Source: Chitinophaga pinensis DSM 2588
Lineage (GTDB): Bacteria; Bacteroidota; Bacteroidia; Chitinophagales; Chitinophagaceae
Assembly (NCBI RefSeq): GCF_000024005.1
Contig: NC_013132.1
Coordinates: forward strand, 4,272,001-4,336,000
DNA: 64,000 nt
Reading direction: 5' to 3'
Below the pieces are notes generated by a model, which saw only the letters and a list, made by a program, of their open reading frames with translations, made no database searches and was not told the origin of the DNA. Positions 8,602-18,672 of this stretch are shown here, one piece after another (positions within the stretch are counted from its first letter, which is position 1; the number at the start of each line of letters is the position of its first letter). Made by a program: the position numbers and the translations under genes.

Positions 8602-10851
8602 ATGAGTTCAATTTCCTCTATGAAACGAAGATTAATCATCGTCAGTGTGTTCCTTTTATCCTCAATCATCGCCAGCGCACAGATTGCCTTTTATGATGCT
8701 GAAAAACTAGTACCTTTTGCAAAGATCAGTACACTGGATGTTGACCAGACTAAGGCAGTAGCCGCCATACTAGCGAACTATATGCCAAAAGGTACCCCGA
8801 ATGACGCTGTAGCTATCATTGCTGCGTTTAAAGCAAATAATGGATTTGCAAAGGGACTATTTAATACCTCGGTCACAAGAGGAGATAAGGCCGTCTCGAT
8901 GCCAGAGTCTGTAGGTGGTGACTTGATGAGTGCTATCGGAGGTATTGACGTAACTAAATTTGCTACCGGCTTAGCTGAATTCATGATCAATCGCAGTAAA
9001 CAGGAATTGACAATTGCTTTCTTCGACAGATTCAAAGAATTTGGAAAGAAAAACCCCGAGTTTGGAGCGCTTTTCCCAATAACCTACAATAATCTCAGTA
9101 ATCTCCTCGCTTATCAGTATCCGGAAATGTTACCTGCCCTGCGTTCCGGATTTTTCGAGGATATTAAAGCATTGACCTATCACCTGGATGACCTGCTGGC
9201 ATTGCCGAAGTACCAGGCCCTGTTGAAGGACTTGCCGGAAGTCGCCGTCGTAGTCAGATACATTGCACTCATGCATGATATGGAGTCCGGTGCTAAAGGT
9301 GCAGCAACTGTACTGGAAAACATTGCTGCTTTTCCGGAATGGGATCAGATTAAGAATAGTAATAAATCTGCAGGATGTAAAAATTTCGGCGCTGCATTGA
9401 CGCTCGCCAATGTTTTTTCCGGTAGTTTACGGGCGAAACAAACACCCGAAGACACTACAAGTGCCTGGGTTACCGAAAAAGAAGTGAATGCCATGCTCGA
9501 AGACGAAACCAGATTTAAGATTTATCTGGCATTAGTACTACAGGATACACGTAAAAAGGATGTTGTCTTTTTTAATGGAAGTGATCGGATGCCTTTCGCA
9601 GACATGATGAATAAACAGAGTGACAACGCGATCATTCTCTATACCCAGGTGAAGGAGTTTATTACATTGGCCAAAAAAGTAGACGTCGCTTTTGCTGATT
9701 TCAAACGGAAGGAAAGTGAAAAGGTGAAAATAACTAACGAAGACCATAGTAATTACATCAGCGTCGCAATAGATGTAATGGATTATAGCCTCGGCATTGC
9801 CAAGCTATTTGATGATCGTATTCCGGTTGACAGCTACACTAAAATTGCCACATCTGTCAATAATTTATATAAAAGCATTTACACCAAACAGTATAGCCAG
9901 GCAATGTCAAACGCTATTACAGTCCTGGAAGAAATACCTGGTCTGATAGGAACCGCTGAAAGCGATCGTCAGCTGCGGATGACGGATTCACTGCTGACCG
10001 TTTTAGGCGCTGCAAAGAAGATTGACAGGAATGAGATCAGCCAGTTGAAAGAGAAACACCTGAATCTTGTGGATAGCCTTATAGAAGTGTACAGGGTAGA
10101 AAGGGTCAACAGGGCAAAGACCAGCGTTGCGGGAAGTGCCGAATTGATGACGATAGACAATGTGCTGTCATCGCTGAAAAGAGTGAAAACCTTATATGCC
10201 TTTAAAAAGAACTATAGCGACGTGCTGTTTCGCATTGCCCGTTATGGCATGTTCATGGCCAATGTTGTAAATGCAACTTCATCAGAAGAAGTGGCGAAGC
10301 TGATCGAAAGCACCGTATTACCCGTAGGTAGTTCCTCCATCAAGAAGAATTCCGCATTCAATATATCCGTACAGGGATACCTGGGCGCTTTCCTTCGCCT
10401 GGAAAAGGGAAAAGATAAGACTGTCGGAGGTGCCTGGAACGATCAGTTCGGGGTGACTGCTCCAATTGGTATATCCCTTAATTGGGGATTGAAGAATAAT
10501 TGCGGCAGCCTGGGTATATTTGCCGCACTGTTTGATATAGGCGCAATCGTAGACTACCAGCTGAAAAGAGATTCTGTACCCAGTTCCGGCACCTCAGATG
10601 AAGCAGTCATTAAAAAAGATTATTCCGTAAAACTTGGTCAGATAGTGTCCCCTGGATTATATCTTGTCTATGGCGCATTTAAGAATATCCCGCTTTCCCT
10701 GGGTATTGGCGGACAATACGGCCCCGGATTGGGGAAAGTAAACGTGGATAATACAACGGTTGTAAATAGCCCCAGCTGGCGGTGGAATGCATTCCTGTGT
10801 GTAGATATTCCATTCTTTACGCTGACAAACAATAACAGGTCGAAGAAATAG
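8602..10851 (+). CDS. Secreted protein of unknown function with probable C-terminal outer-membrane beta-barrel; first gene of caspase-type operon
   Basis: The 749-residue protein begins with a signal peptide (MKRRLIIVSVFLLSSIIASA from the ATG at 8620; the ATG at 8602 adds six residues). Residues about 30-580 look mainly helical and match no family I recognise. Residues about 590-745 alternate polar and hydrophobic residues with many Gly and aromatic positions (FNISVQGYLGAFLRL, SLGIGGQYGPGLG, WRWNAFLCVDIPFF). That pattern suggests a small outer-membrane beta-barrel or beta-sandwich. The stop is 34 bases before the next gene, which encodes a secreted caspase-like protease, so the product may anchor or regulate the two proteases at the cell envelope. 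That functional link is inference from gene order only. Confidence 0.7.
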   Translation: MSSISSMKRRLIIVSVFLLSSIIASAQIAFYDAEKLVPFAKISTLDVDQTKAVAAILANYMPKGTPNDAVAIIAAFKANNGFAKGLFNTSVTRGDKAVSMPESVGGDLMSAIGGIDVTKFATGLAEFMINRSKQELTIAFFDRFKEFGKKNPEFGALFPITYNNLSNLLAYQYPEMLPALRSGFFEDIKALTYHLDDLLALPKYQALLKDLPEVAVVVRYIALMHDMESGAKGAATVLENIAAFPEWDQIKNSNKSAGCKNFGAALTLANVFSGSLRAKQTPEDTTSAWVTEKEVNAMLEDETRFKIYLALVLQDTRKKDVVFFNGSDRMPFADMMNKQSDNAIILYTQVKEFITLAKKVDVAFADFKRKESEKVKITNEDHSNYISVAIDVMDYSLGIAKLFDDRIPVDSYTKIATSVNNLYKSIYTKQYSQAMSNAITVLEEIPGLIGTAESDRQLRMTDSLLTVLGAAKKIDRNEISQLKEKHLNLVDSLIEVYRVERVNRAKTSVAGSAELMTIDNVLSSLKRVKTLYAFKKNYSDVLFRIARYGMFMANVVNATSSEEVAKLIESTVLPVGSSSIKKNSAFNISVQGYLGAFLRLEKGKDKTVGGAWNDQFGVTAPIGISLNWGLKNNCGSLGIFAALFDIGAIVDYQLKRDSVPSSGTSDEAVIKKDYSVKLGQIVSPGLYLVYGAFKNIPLSLGIGGQYGPGLGKVNVDNTTVVNSPSWRWNAFLCVDIPFFTLTNNNRSKK

Positions 10852-10885
10852 TTTCATTCCATTTCACTTGTCATTATACCCCGTC

Positions 10886-12850
10886 ATGAAACATCTGCTA
10901 TTGGTAATATTACTGCTCGTTGCAGACACATTGTATGCACAGCAACCGCCCAACCGCCACGCACTGATCATTGCCATCGGCAATTATCCTCCAAATGGCT
11001 GGGCACTGCTGAATACAGCCAATGATACGACACTTATCAGGACCGTCCTGCAGCGCCAGTCCTTCAGAAGCGCAGATATCAGCATACTGGTCAATCAAAA
11101 GGCCACTATCGAAGGTATTGATAGTGCATTTGGACAGTTGATCAAAACAGTTACGCCGGGTGATGTAGTATTCGTAGCATTTTCTTCGCATGGGGAACAG
11201 GTGGAAGATGATAATCGTGATGAAACAGATTGCCTGGATGAAAGTATCGTAACATATAATGCCATATTGCCGGAAAACGCAGATAAAAAAGACTATCCCA
11301 AAAACCAGTCACAATTTCTGCGGGATGACAAAATAGGCGAATACCTTCGCCGTCTGAGAAAAAAAGCAGGAAAAGATGGAGATGTCGTTTTTTTTATAGA
11401 CGCTTGTCATTCAGGCACCGGCGCCAGATTTAAAAGCGGAGTAAGGGGAGATCAGCCTCCCCTTGTCTCCGCTACTTTTAAAGAATGTTCCGGAAACACA
11501 ACAGATACTACGCTGATAGTAGATGGCCCCCAACGAAATAATGACGCCAATATGGCCAGCTTCGCCGTATTCTCCGCATCGCGCGCAGAAGAAGTTGCAG
11601 TGGAAGTGGAAAATGGTGATGCGGAAAAGGTAGGTCCCCTGACATTTGCGATGTGCAGCGCACTCAGTACACTGGGAACAGCTGTTACCTACGGTTCTTT
11701 TTTCAGTATCATTGAAAGCAATATCCAGTCCATAAATCCCGGGCAACACCCCGTTTTTGAGGGCAACAGCGAAAACCGGCTCTTATGGGGCGGCAGATAT
11801 GTCCCTAAACCCACCTCTTTTGAGATTGCACAAGTGCTGGAACCCGACAAAATACTTGTCAAAGGAGGCGCATTAGCCGGCCTTGATAGTGGGGCCTTGG
11901 TATCGCTGTATCCCTATAATACCGTCGATACAACAGCGGGGCAACTCATACAAAGAGGGCGCGTTGTAAAGGCCGATCTATATCAAAGTATTGTTCAACT
12001 GTACGGAAAAAATAACAATGGGAATATGCAGGGATGGATATTTTTGAGTACGCCCGTATTCAGCCAGCGCCCTGTCAGCATCAGATTGTCAGGGTATTCC
12101 CGTAAGGAAGCCGAAGAAATAAGGAATACCTTCGCAGGCTGGCCCCTGATCGGTTTTAAAGATTCCGCAGACCTCATTCTGGTTAAAGGACCCTCCCGTG
12201 ATAGTCTCGTAATTGCCGCCACCGGAATGTGCTTTGGTACGATTGTCCCCGCAGTAGCACATAAGGACAGTCTTAAAGCAATCGTCAACCGCTACCTGCA
12301 GTATGCATTCCTGGCCGGATTGAATATCACGGATCCTATCGTTGATCCCGAAGTGAAACTTGTCAGGTTGAAGAATGGAAAAATCGATACCGCATCCGCA
12401 TATAACAAGATAAACGGGACCTACCAGTTTTCAAAGACAGATGCGATATTGGTCTGGGTGAAAAATCACAGTACAGTGCCCATTTATATTAACCTGATCG
12501 CCCTGCAGCCAGATGGTGTGATCGCTCCGTTATTTCCCAATAAACAGCTCGATAATCCCATCTACTCGTCAGATCTGCAGATACCCGCACGGGGAGAGCA
12601 TATCTTTACCGAATATATTATAGAATTTGATCCGCCATTTGGTACACAGATCTTTAAACTGTTTGCCAGTAAACAAATGCTTGATCTGGAATACCTGGCA
12701 GGATTCAAAGGTCTTGCCACCAAAAGCAACATGCCGGTGCTGGAAAAGATATTCAATTATTCCTACGAATTAGGTCAGAAAAACAAAGCATCCCTGAGGG
12801 GACAGACTGAGGGCGTTATACAGAGCATTATGCTTAACATCAAAGATTAA
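10886..12850 (+). CDS. Secreted caspase-family (peptidase C14) protease with DUF4384-like domain
   Basis: The 654-residue protein starts with a signal peptide ending near YAQQ. A caspase-like fold follows (about residues 20-300): HALIIAIGNYP opens the domain, H102 lies in AFSSHGEQ and C174 in FFIDACHSG, giving the His-Cys dyad of clan CD proteases. Around residues 515-620, the phrases AILVWVKNHSTVPIYINLI and PDGVIAPLFPN resemble DUF4384, a beta-rich domain often found with bacterial caspases and envelope proteins. The predicted location is periplasmic or extracellular, unlike cytoplasmic defence caspases. I chose the ATG at 10886 because it begins the signal peptide; an in-frame TTG lies at 10868. 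It is six bases from the next gene, so co-transcription is likely. Substrate unknown. Confidence 0.88.
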   Translation: MKHLLLVILLLVADTLYAQQPPNRHALIIAIGNYPPNGWALLNTANDTTLIRTVLQRQSFRSADISILVNQKATIEGIDSAFGQLIKTVTPGDVVFVAFSSHGEQVEDDNRDETDCLDESIVTYNAILPENADKKDYPKNQSQFLRDDKIGEYLRRLRKKAGKDGDVVFFIDACHSGTGARFKSGVRGDQPPLVSATFKECSGNTTDTTLIVDGPQRNNDANMASFAVFSASRAEEVAVEVENGDAEKVGPLTFAMCSALSTLGTAVTYGSFFSIIESNIQSINPGQHPVFEGNSENRLLWGGRYVPKPTSFEIAQVLEPDKILVKGGALAGLDSGALVSLYPYNTVDTTAGQLIQRGRVVKADLYQSIVQLYGKNNNGNMQGWIFLSTPVFSQRPVSIRLSGYSRKEAEEIRNTFAGWPLIGFKDSADLILVKGPSRDSLVIAATGMCFGTIVPAVAHKDSLKAIVNRYLQYAFLAGLNITDPIVDPEVKLVRLKNGKIDTASAYNKINGTYQFSKTDAILVWVKNHSTVPIYINLIALQPDGVIAPLFPNKQLDNPIYSSDLQIPARGEHIFTEYIIEFDPPFGTQIFKLFASKQMLDLEYLAGFKGLATKSNMPVLEKIFNYSYELGQKNKASLRGQTEGVIQSIMLNIKD

Positions 12851-12856
12851 GGTAGT

Positions 12857-15800
12857 ATGAAAAGAAGCCTCCTTTTCGCGATCTTACTATTCTCTGGAAG
12901 TGTAATGGCGCAGCGTCCCAAGCTGGTTTTGCCAATCGGACATGCTGGTTTTATCAATGATCTTTCCTTTAGTAAGGATGGTAAAATGGCAGTCACGGCA
13001 GGTTCTGACCGGACGGTCAAAATATGGGACGTGAATACAGGGCTGATACTGGCGGATTGTCAGGGGCATACAGAAACAGTTAATGAAGTAGAGTTCAGCC
13101 CGGATAATAAGTGGATAATAAGCGCTTCGCAGGATCAGACCGCCAGGATATGGGAGGTGAGCAGCGGTAAGGAAAAACTAAGGCTGAGAGATAAATATAG
13201 TATTGAGCATGTATCTGTTAATTACGATGGCTCCCGTATTATCACAACAGCTGTCAGTGACTATATCCGCTTATGTGACGGCAAGACCGGAGACTTCATC
13301 TGTAATCTTCTCGATGGTAAGAACTTCTGGAATGTTGAATTTAGTCCAGATGGCAAGCTTGTGGTTGCTTCCAGCTTCGATGATTCCGTGTATATCTGGG
13401 ACGCATCCACCGGCGTGCCGCACACGATCATTAAAGAAAACAGCCTCTTCGCTCATTTTAGTCCGGGAAGCGATTTGATTGTCACAGGTGCCGTTGATTC
13501 AAGTGTTCACATATGGGATGTCCGGACAGGTAACCTCGTTAAAACCTGCCGGGGCAGCAGGGCGAGGTTAAGTGACGCAACATTTTCAAGTGATGAAAAA
13601 CAACTTGCAGTCGTCACGACAGAAGGTGATGTACAATTGTGGGATGTGTATACGGGAAAACTTATTGCCGACTGGCCCGATGTCGGACTAAGACCTACAT
13701 CGATCGAATTTGTGCAGCACGACAAACAGTTGTTGTTGTCCACCAAATTTGAAGCAGCTATCCTCTTGGATGCCCGCTCAGGAAAGATACTGCAGTCATT
13801 TGATGCGGACCTGGTCAGGTTTAGTCCCGATCAGGAGAAATATGCAGTGGTCGCACAAGCACAGGCTACTATCAGGAATGTAAATGACAGTACTAGCTAC
13901 ACCTCTTTGCGCGGTCATGTGTCATGGTCCGTGTATGCTTCATCAGATACGGCGAATAAACATATTGCAGTATGTTATGGAGATGGCTCTTTGCGTGTCT
14001 GGAGTCTGATAACAGGTATGCCGGAATTATTGCTGGCAGATACTGCTGCCGGCATTACCAGAACTGTTATCAGCCCGGATGGCCGGACAATAGCAGGATC
14101 CTCACAGTATGGAACCATCAGCGCCTGGGATCTGGCATCCGGGAAGTTGCTATATAACAAAAAATGCGCAGAGAAGCGTATAGGCTCCATGGTCTTTTCG
14201 CATGATGGAAAACAGTTATTAATCGGCTCAGGTCATAAAGCCGCTATTGTAGACGCGAAAGATGGCGCTATACGCAGAAACTTTGATCTGCACCGCGATA
14301 TTATTTATGCAGTGGCCTTCAGCAGGAATGACAGCCTGGTGGCTACCGCTTCGCAGGACAGTACGGCCAGGATATGGAATGCCCGCACCGGAGAAGTGAT
14401 CAGGGAAATAACGTGCAGCGGATGGGCCCTAGGGGTGGACTTTAGTCATAATGCCAGACAGCTGCTTGTGGTGGCTGACAACGAAATATGGGTTAAATCC
14501 GTACCAGGAGCCGCCACCATTATGCATATCGCATTGCCCCTCAGCTATGGGCTGACCGGCGCCGTGTTCTCCAATGATGACAAGTATATCATTACAACAG
14601 CAGAAAGCGGATTTGTATGTATCTATAATGTCAGCACCGGCAAATTGTTACATGAATTGCACGGTAGTACGCCTGCTGCGATCGCGACGGAAACAAGATC
14701 AGACAATACCATGGACGCCCTGGCACTAAGTCCGGATGGCAACAAAATTGCCACAGGAAGAGGAGATGGAAGAGTTGAAGTATGGGACATCCATACAGGT
14801 AAAGCCCTGTTCCCATTATTAGGACATACTGATTATGTACATTTTCTTTCATTTAGCGCCGACGGAAAGTACCTGACCAGCTTATCCAAAGACCGCCGGG
14901 CCTTCATCTGGGATATTAAGAAAAGGCAGGCATTGTATAGCTTCTTTCCGGTTGACAGAAGCGGTTTTTTAATCCAGGATCCGGAAGGGTTCTATCGTTG
15001 TTCTCATGATGCAGCCAAACTACTGCACTATGTAATACCGGAAAATACCATTTTGGGGTTTGATCAGCTGGATATACGCTTTAACAGACCGGATATCTTA
15101 CTGGCAAGAACAGATCCCTCAGATACCGCATTAATAGCCGCTTATCATCAGGCTTACCTGAAGCGGATCCGGGACCTGCGTATTGATACCACGCAATTCT
15201 CCGATGACTATAGTTTTCCTGCTATGGAAATCACCAATCGTGATAGTATTAATTTTCTGCAAAATGTGGATACCGTTCAGCTTGACTTATCTGCAGAAGA
15301 TGATGACCAGGACCTGTCTTCAGTAAATGTCTGGGTAAATGAAGTGCCCATATATGGCGCAAACGGTATGGCCATCACCTCCGCGGAAAAATCGACGTTC
15401 GATACAACGCTTACCATTACGTTATCAAATGGCGTCAATGTCATTGAAGCTGCCGCCATGAATAAAGGTGGTATCAGCAGCTACCGCTATCCCAAAGTGG
15501 TGACATATCATCCGCCTGTTGCCCCAAAGGAGAAGGTGTTTTTTATAGGTATCGGTTGCAGGCAATTCAGGGACACTGCCAATAACCTTCAATGGAGCGT
15601 CGCCGATGTACAATACCTGGCAGATACACTCAGGAAAAAGCTGGGTGACAACCTTGTCATCGATACCCTATTCGATAGCCACGTGACACTGGAACGTGTT
15701 AGGCAACTCAAAGAAACACTGAACAGATCAGCTGTAAATGATAAGGTGATCCTGGTATACTCAGGGCATGGTTTACTCAGCGGACAACAATATTTTCTGT

Positions 15801-16339
15801 CCACCTATGACGTTAACTTCGACAATCCCGCTTCAGGTGGACTGCCCTACGAGGAGCTGTACGGCTTGCTGGACAATATTCCGGCAAGGAGGAAGCTTTT
15901 ACTGATCGATGCCTGTAACAGTGGCGAGCTAGATACCACTTTACTGGCGCAATACCGGGAAAAAAAGGAATCCTTAGCCCGGGATAGTATTTTTTCCGTT
16001 GAGGGTGTAAAAGGACCTAAAGTCAGAAATATCGGACCCCGTCGTCTGGGCATGGAAAAGTTATATGAACTGACGCAGGAACTATTTGTAGATGTAAGAA
16101 AAAGCAACGGCGCGAATGTAATAGCAGCATCTTCTGCATTCCAGTTTGCCAAAGAAGACAATAGTCTGAAACACGGCGTATTCACCTTCAGCATCCTGGA
16201 AGCATTTCGTAATAATGACACCCTCACACTCAGCCAGTTAAAAAAAATAGTGGAGAAACGGGTACCTGAATTGACAAAAGGACTGCAACGGCCAACCTCC
16301 CGGAATCAGACGATTAATGGCAACTGGATCGTATGGTGA
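12857..16339 (+). CDS. Secreted WD40-repeat protein with C-terminal caspase-family protease domain
   Basis: The 1160-residue protein has a signal peptide (about residues 1-18) and then some 15 WD40-type blades, recognisable by endings such as VKIWDVNTG, ARIWEVSSG, VYIWDASTG, LRVWSLITG and VEVWDIHTG. That is enough for two seven-bladed propellers. A probable Ig-like beta domain follows at about 805-885. The C-terminal caspase domain (about 890-1150) has the catalytic dyad H971 (YSGHGLL) and C1020 (LIDACNSGEL). The propellers probably bind a protein partner or substrate and position the protease. With the preceding secreted caspase gene it forms a paired protease unit. WD40-caspase fusions are known in bacteria; the export of both proteases and their pairing with the first gene are the unusual aspects here. 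Confidence 0.9.
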   Translation: MKRSLLFAILLFSGSVMAQRPKLVLPIGHAGFINDLSFSKDGKMAVTAGSDRTVKIWDVNTGLILADCQGHTETVNEVEFSPDNKWIISASQDQTARIWEVSSGKEKLRLRDKYSIEHVSVNYDGSRIITTAVSDYIRLCDGKTGDFICNLLDGKNFWNVEFSPDGKLVVASSFDDSVYIWDASTGVPHTIIKENSLFAHFSPGSDLIVTGAVDSSVHIWDVRTGNLVKTCRGSRARLSDATFSSDEKQLAVVTTEGDVQLWDVYTGKLIADWPDVGLRPTSIEFVQHDKQLLLSTKFEAAILLDARSGKILQSFDADLVRFSPDQEKYAVVAQAQATIRNVNDSTSYTSLRGHVSWSVYASSDTANKHIAVCYGDGSLRVWSLITGMPELLLADTAAGITRTVISPDGRTIAGSSQYGTISAWDLASGKLLYNKKCAEKRIGSMVFSHDGKQLLIGSGHKAAIVDAKDGAIRRNFDLHRDIIYAVAFSRNDSLVATASQDSTARIWNARTGEVIREITCSGWALGVDFSHNARQLLVVADNEIWVKSVPGAATIMHIALPLSYGLTGAVFSNDDKYIITTAESGFVCIYNVSTGKLLHELHGSTPAAIATETRSDNTMDALALSPDGNKIATGRGDGRVEVWDIHTGKALFPLLGHTDYVHFLSFSADGKYLTSLSKDRRAFIWDIKKRQALYSFFPVDRSGFLIQDPEGFYRCSHDAAKLLHYVIPENTILGFDQLDIRFNRPDILLARTDPSDTALIAAYHQAYLKRIRDLRIDTTQFSDDYSFPAMEITNRDSINFLQNVDTVQLDLSAEDDDQDLSSVNVWVNEVPIYGANGMAITSAEKSTFDTTLTITLSNGVNVIEAAAMNKGGISSYRYPKVVTYHPPVAPKEKVFFIGIGCRQFRDTANNLQWSVADVQYLADTLRKKLGDNLVIDTLFDSHVTLERVRQLKETLNRSAVNDKVILVYSGHGLLSGQQYFLSTYDVNFDNPASGGLPYEELYGLLDNIPARRKLLLIDACNSGELDTTLLAQYREKKESLARDSIFSVEGVKGPKVRNIGPRRLGMEKLYELTQELFVDVRKSNGANVIAASSAFQFAKEDNSLKHGVFTFSILEAFRNNDTLTLSQLKKIVEKRVPELTKGLQRPTSRNQTINGNWIVW

Positions 16340-16392
16340 GTCATGGACACACAATTGTCTATAGTCCCGGGTAGAGCTGCCAGGCGAATTAT

Positions 16393-17415
16393 TTACCACG
16401 CACTCCTCAACCGTGCCATCTCTTCCGCAGTCACCGGCATCACGGTCCCATGCCGCGGATGAAAATCAAGTGACACATCTTCATCTATCGCCTTGAAGGT
16501 TTTAAAATCAGTCGTCTTAGTAAACTGATACCGCCCGCTGGTATACATATCATACATCAGAATATAACCACTACCGTCATTCAGCCTGAAAGTACCCGCA
16601 CCCTCCACAGGTTTATCCGTCTGCTGCACATAATCATTGCTTTGCATCTTATACCCAGTTGTCAGCCGTTCAGACACCGCAATCTTGATCCCCGGACGCC
16701 TGTCTTCCGTTTTAAAGAACAGGTAAAATTTACCATCCTTTTGCTGAATATCACCATCAATACAAGCCGCCTGCTCCGGATTAAAAAACAGTTGTTTGGG
16801 TTCACCCTCCAGATCCGTAAAGTCTTTATTCGCATAAACGTACACGATTTTATCCGGCTGATGACCATATTTCGTAGAAAAATAGATCATGTATTTTTTC
16901 GCCTGTGCATCATAGGTCGTCTGTGGCGCCCACACACGCAGTAAACTATCCTGACCGGCATATTTTGTCTGTAGATTGATCGCTGTTGAAGTCCAGTGTA
17001 TAAGATCACTTGATCGCATCAGCACAAGACCACGATTACTGTTCCACCCTTTAGCAGATACCATATCCGTGGCCACCATGTAAAAGGTCTTGCCGTCCGC
17101 TCCCCGCAAAATATGCGGATCACGCACACCTCCCGTCTCACTGATATCCGTAGATCTGAGCACAGGCTGATTCCCGTTCAGTGCCTTGAAGTGATAACCA
17201 TCATCACTCAGCGCAAAGCAGATCTGTTCTTTGCTTTTATCGTTCCCGGTAAAGTAGGTGAACAGATAACCACTATACACGGGTTTTGTCTTATTTGTAC
17301 CACGCCGTTGCGCAGGGGAGGAGAGGGCCATCCCTATGATCATAACAAAGAAGAAAACAATACGGATAAGCTGGCATTGCCGGCTAAAAAAGCAGTTGAA
17401 GGAGATTTTCATCAT
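16393..17415 (-). CDS. Secreted glycoside hydrolase, GH43-like five-bladed beta-propeller
   Basis: The 340-residue protein has an N-terminal signal segment (hydrophobic around VFFFVMIIGMALSSPA) and a GH43-like propeller. The clues are GGVRDPHILRGADGKTFYMVATD, the blade phrase LIHWTSTAI, WAPQTTYDAQAKKYMIYFST and DGDIQQKDGKFYLFFK. GH43 enzymes remove arabinose or xylose from plant polysaccharides, but specificity cannot be read here. The Asp in RDPHI and Asp/Glu residues in later blades are candidate catalytic residues. I chose the ATG at 17415 (an adjacent ATG is at 17412). The open frame to 17433 would need a TTG start very close to the predicted transcription start. Confidence 0.82.
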   Translation of the reverse strand: MMKISFNCFFSRQCQLIRIVFFFVMIIGMALSSPAQRRGTNKTKPVYSGYLFTYFTGNDKSKEQICFALSDDGYHFKALNGNQPVLRSTDISETGGVRDPHILRGADGKTFYMVATDMVSAKGWNSNRGLVLMRSSDLIHWTSTAINLQTKYAGQDSLLRVWAPQTTYDAQAKKYMIYFSTKYGHQPDKIVYVYANKDFTDLEGEPKQLFFNPEQAACIDGDIQQKDGKFYLFFKTEDRRPGIKIAVSERLTTGYKMQSNDYVQQTDKPVEGAGTFRLNDGSGYILMYDMYTSGRYQFTKTTDFKTFKAIDEDVSLDFHPRHGTVMPVTAEEMARLRSAW

Positions 17416-17449
17416 GGAATCAGTATTGAACAAAACAGATTATTACTGT

Positions 17450-17478
17450 CAAATGTACAATAATATATGAGGAAACAA
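17450..17478 (-). promoter_or_regulatory. Putative promoter of the GH43-like gene
   Basis: On the minus strand a TTG (17478-17476) is followed by an 18-base spacer and TACATTTG (17457-17450), a good match to the Bacteroidota TTG/TAnnTTTG promoter. Transcription would start near 17443, giving a leader of about 28 bases. Confidence 0.55.
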
Positions 17479-17480
17479 TA

Positions 17481-17508
17481 AAGGCGCTGCAGTCTCCCGC
17501 AGCGCCTT
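17481..17508 (-). terminator. Intrinsic terminator of the Old Yellow Enzyme gene
   Basis: The perfect 10-base arms AAGGCGCTGC and GCAGCGCCTT flank an eight-base loop. Read on the minus strand the hairpin lies 20 bases after the flavin oxidoreductase stop and continues into TTTATTG. It also overlaps the edge of the GH43 promoter region. Confidence 0.75.
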
Positions 17509-17528
17509 CGTTAACAACAAATATACAA

Positions 17529-18629
17529 CTATAGCAATTGAGCCAATGCTTCTTTGGAGAAACCTTTTAATTCACCGGTTCTCTCGTCTTTAATTTTCTT
17601 TACCCAATCGGAGTCAGCCAGTAATGGTCTGCCGACAGCCACCAGGTCGAAATCACCTCTGTCGAATCTGCGCAGCAGTTCTTCCAGCGAACTAGGTTCT
17701 GAGCTCTCGCCTTTGAACGCCGCCAGGAACTCACCATTCAGTCCTACAGAACCTACGGTGATGGTTGCCTTACCGGTCACTTTTTTCGCCCATCCGGCAA
17801 AGTTCAGATCAGACTCCTCAAATTCAGGTTCCCAGAAACGGCGCTGTGAACAATGGAAGATGTCAATACCAGCTTCAGCCAGCGGTTGCAGCCATGCTTC
17901 CAGTTCTTCCGGCGTATTGGCCATTTTACCATTGTATTCATACGGTTTCCACTGGGAAAGACGAATGATCAGCGGGAAATCTTCACCTACACGCTTACGC
18001 ACTTCTTTAATCACTTCCACCGCAAAACGGGTACGTTCTGCCAGCGATTTACCACCATATTTATCAGTACGATGATTGGTCTTGTCGGAGAAGAACTGGT
18101 CGATCAGGTAGTTATGTGCACCATGTATTTCAACCGTATCAAATCCCAGTCTTTTGGCATCCGCTGCTGCATCGCCGAATGCTTTAATGGTATCGGCAAT
18201 GTCTTTTTCTGACATCGCATGACCATTCGTATTTTCTGGTCTGTTCAATCCTGACGGACCTTCAAAAGGCGTCAGCGGCGTCCAGCCGGAATGATGGTTA
18301 TCCATGATACCCTGGTGCCAGATCTGAGGACCCATAGCCCCGCCGGCAGCATGTACCCCATTGATCACTTTCTGCCAGCCACCCAGGGAGATATCGCCAT
18401 GAAAACGAGGAATGTTCGGATCTGCAGAAGACGCCGGACGGTTAATCACCGTACCCTCAGATAAAATTAATCCCACTTCTCCTGCAGCACGACGCTGATA
18501 ATATGCGGCCACATCGTCTCCCGGTACGCCGTTTGGTGAAAATGACCTCGTCATAGGGGCCATTACGATTCTATTTTTTATGTTCAGCGATTTAAGGCTG
18601 AAAGGCTTAAATAAGCTCAGATTACTCAT
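17529..18629 (-). CDS. NADH:flavin oxidoreductase of the Old Yellow Enzyme family
   Basis: The 366-residue FMN-dependent TIM-barrel enzyme reduces activated double bonds (enones, nitro compounds, maleimides) with NAD(P)H. Family marks are the start LFKPFSLKSLNIKNRIVMAPMTR, the catalytic-pair region HGAHNYLIDQFFS, the adjacent NHRTDKYGG and the late FMN-phosphate motif VAVGRPLLADSDW. The length is normal for the NemA/xenobiotic reductase group. The gene stands alone with its own promoter and terminator. The physiological substrate is unknown; an electrophile detoxification role is the usual inference. Confidence 0.93.
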   Translation of the reverse strand: MSNLSLFKPFSLKSLNIKNRIVMAPMTRSFSPNGVPGDDVAAYYQRRAAGEVGLILSEGTVINRPASSADPNIPRFHGDISLGGWQKVINGVHAAGGAMGPQIWHQGIMDNHHSGWTPLTPFEGPSGLNRPENTNGHAMSEKDIADTIKAFGDAAADAKRLGFDTVEIHGAHNYLIDQFFSDKTNHRTDKYGGKSLAERTRFAVEVIKEVRKRVGEDFPLIIRLSQWKPYEYNGKMANTPEELEAWLQPLAEAGIDIFHCSQRRFWEPEFEESDLNFAGWAKKVTGKATITVGSVGLNGEFLAAFKGESSEPSSLEELLRRFDRGDFDLVAVGRPLLADSDWVKKIKDERTGELKGFSKEALAQLL

Positions 18630-18672
18630 GTTTGTCCATGTTTATATTTACGTTGTCTACGGATCTCTGATG

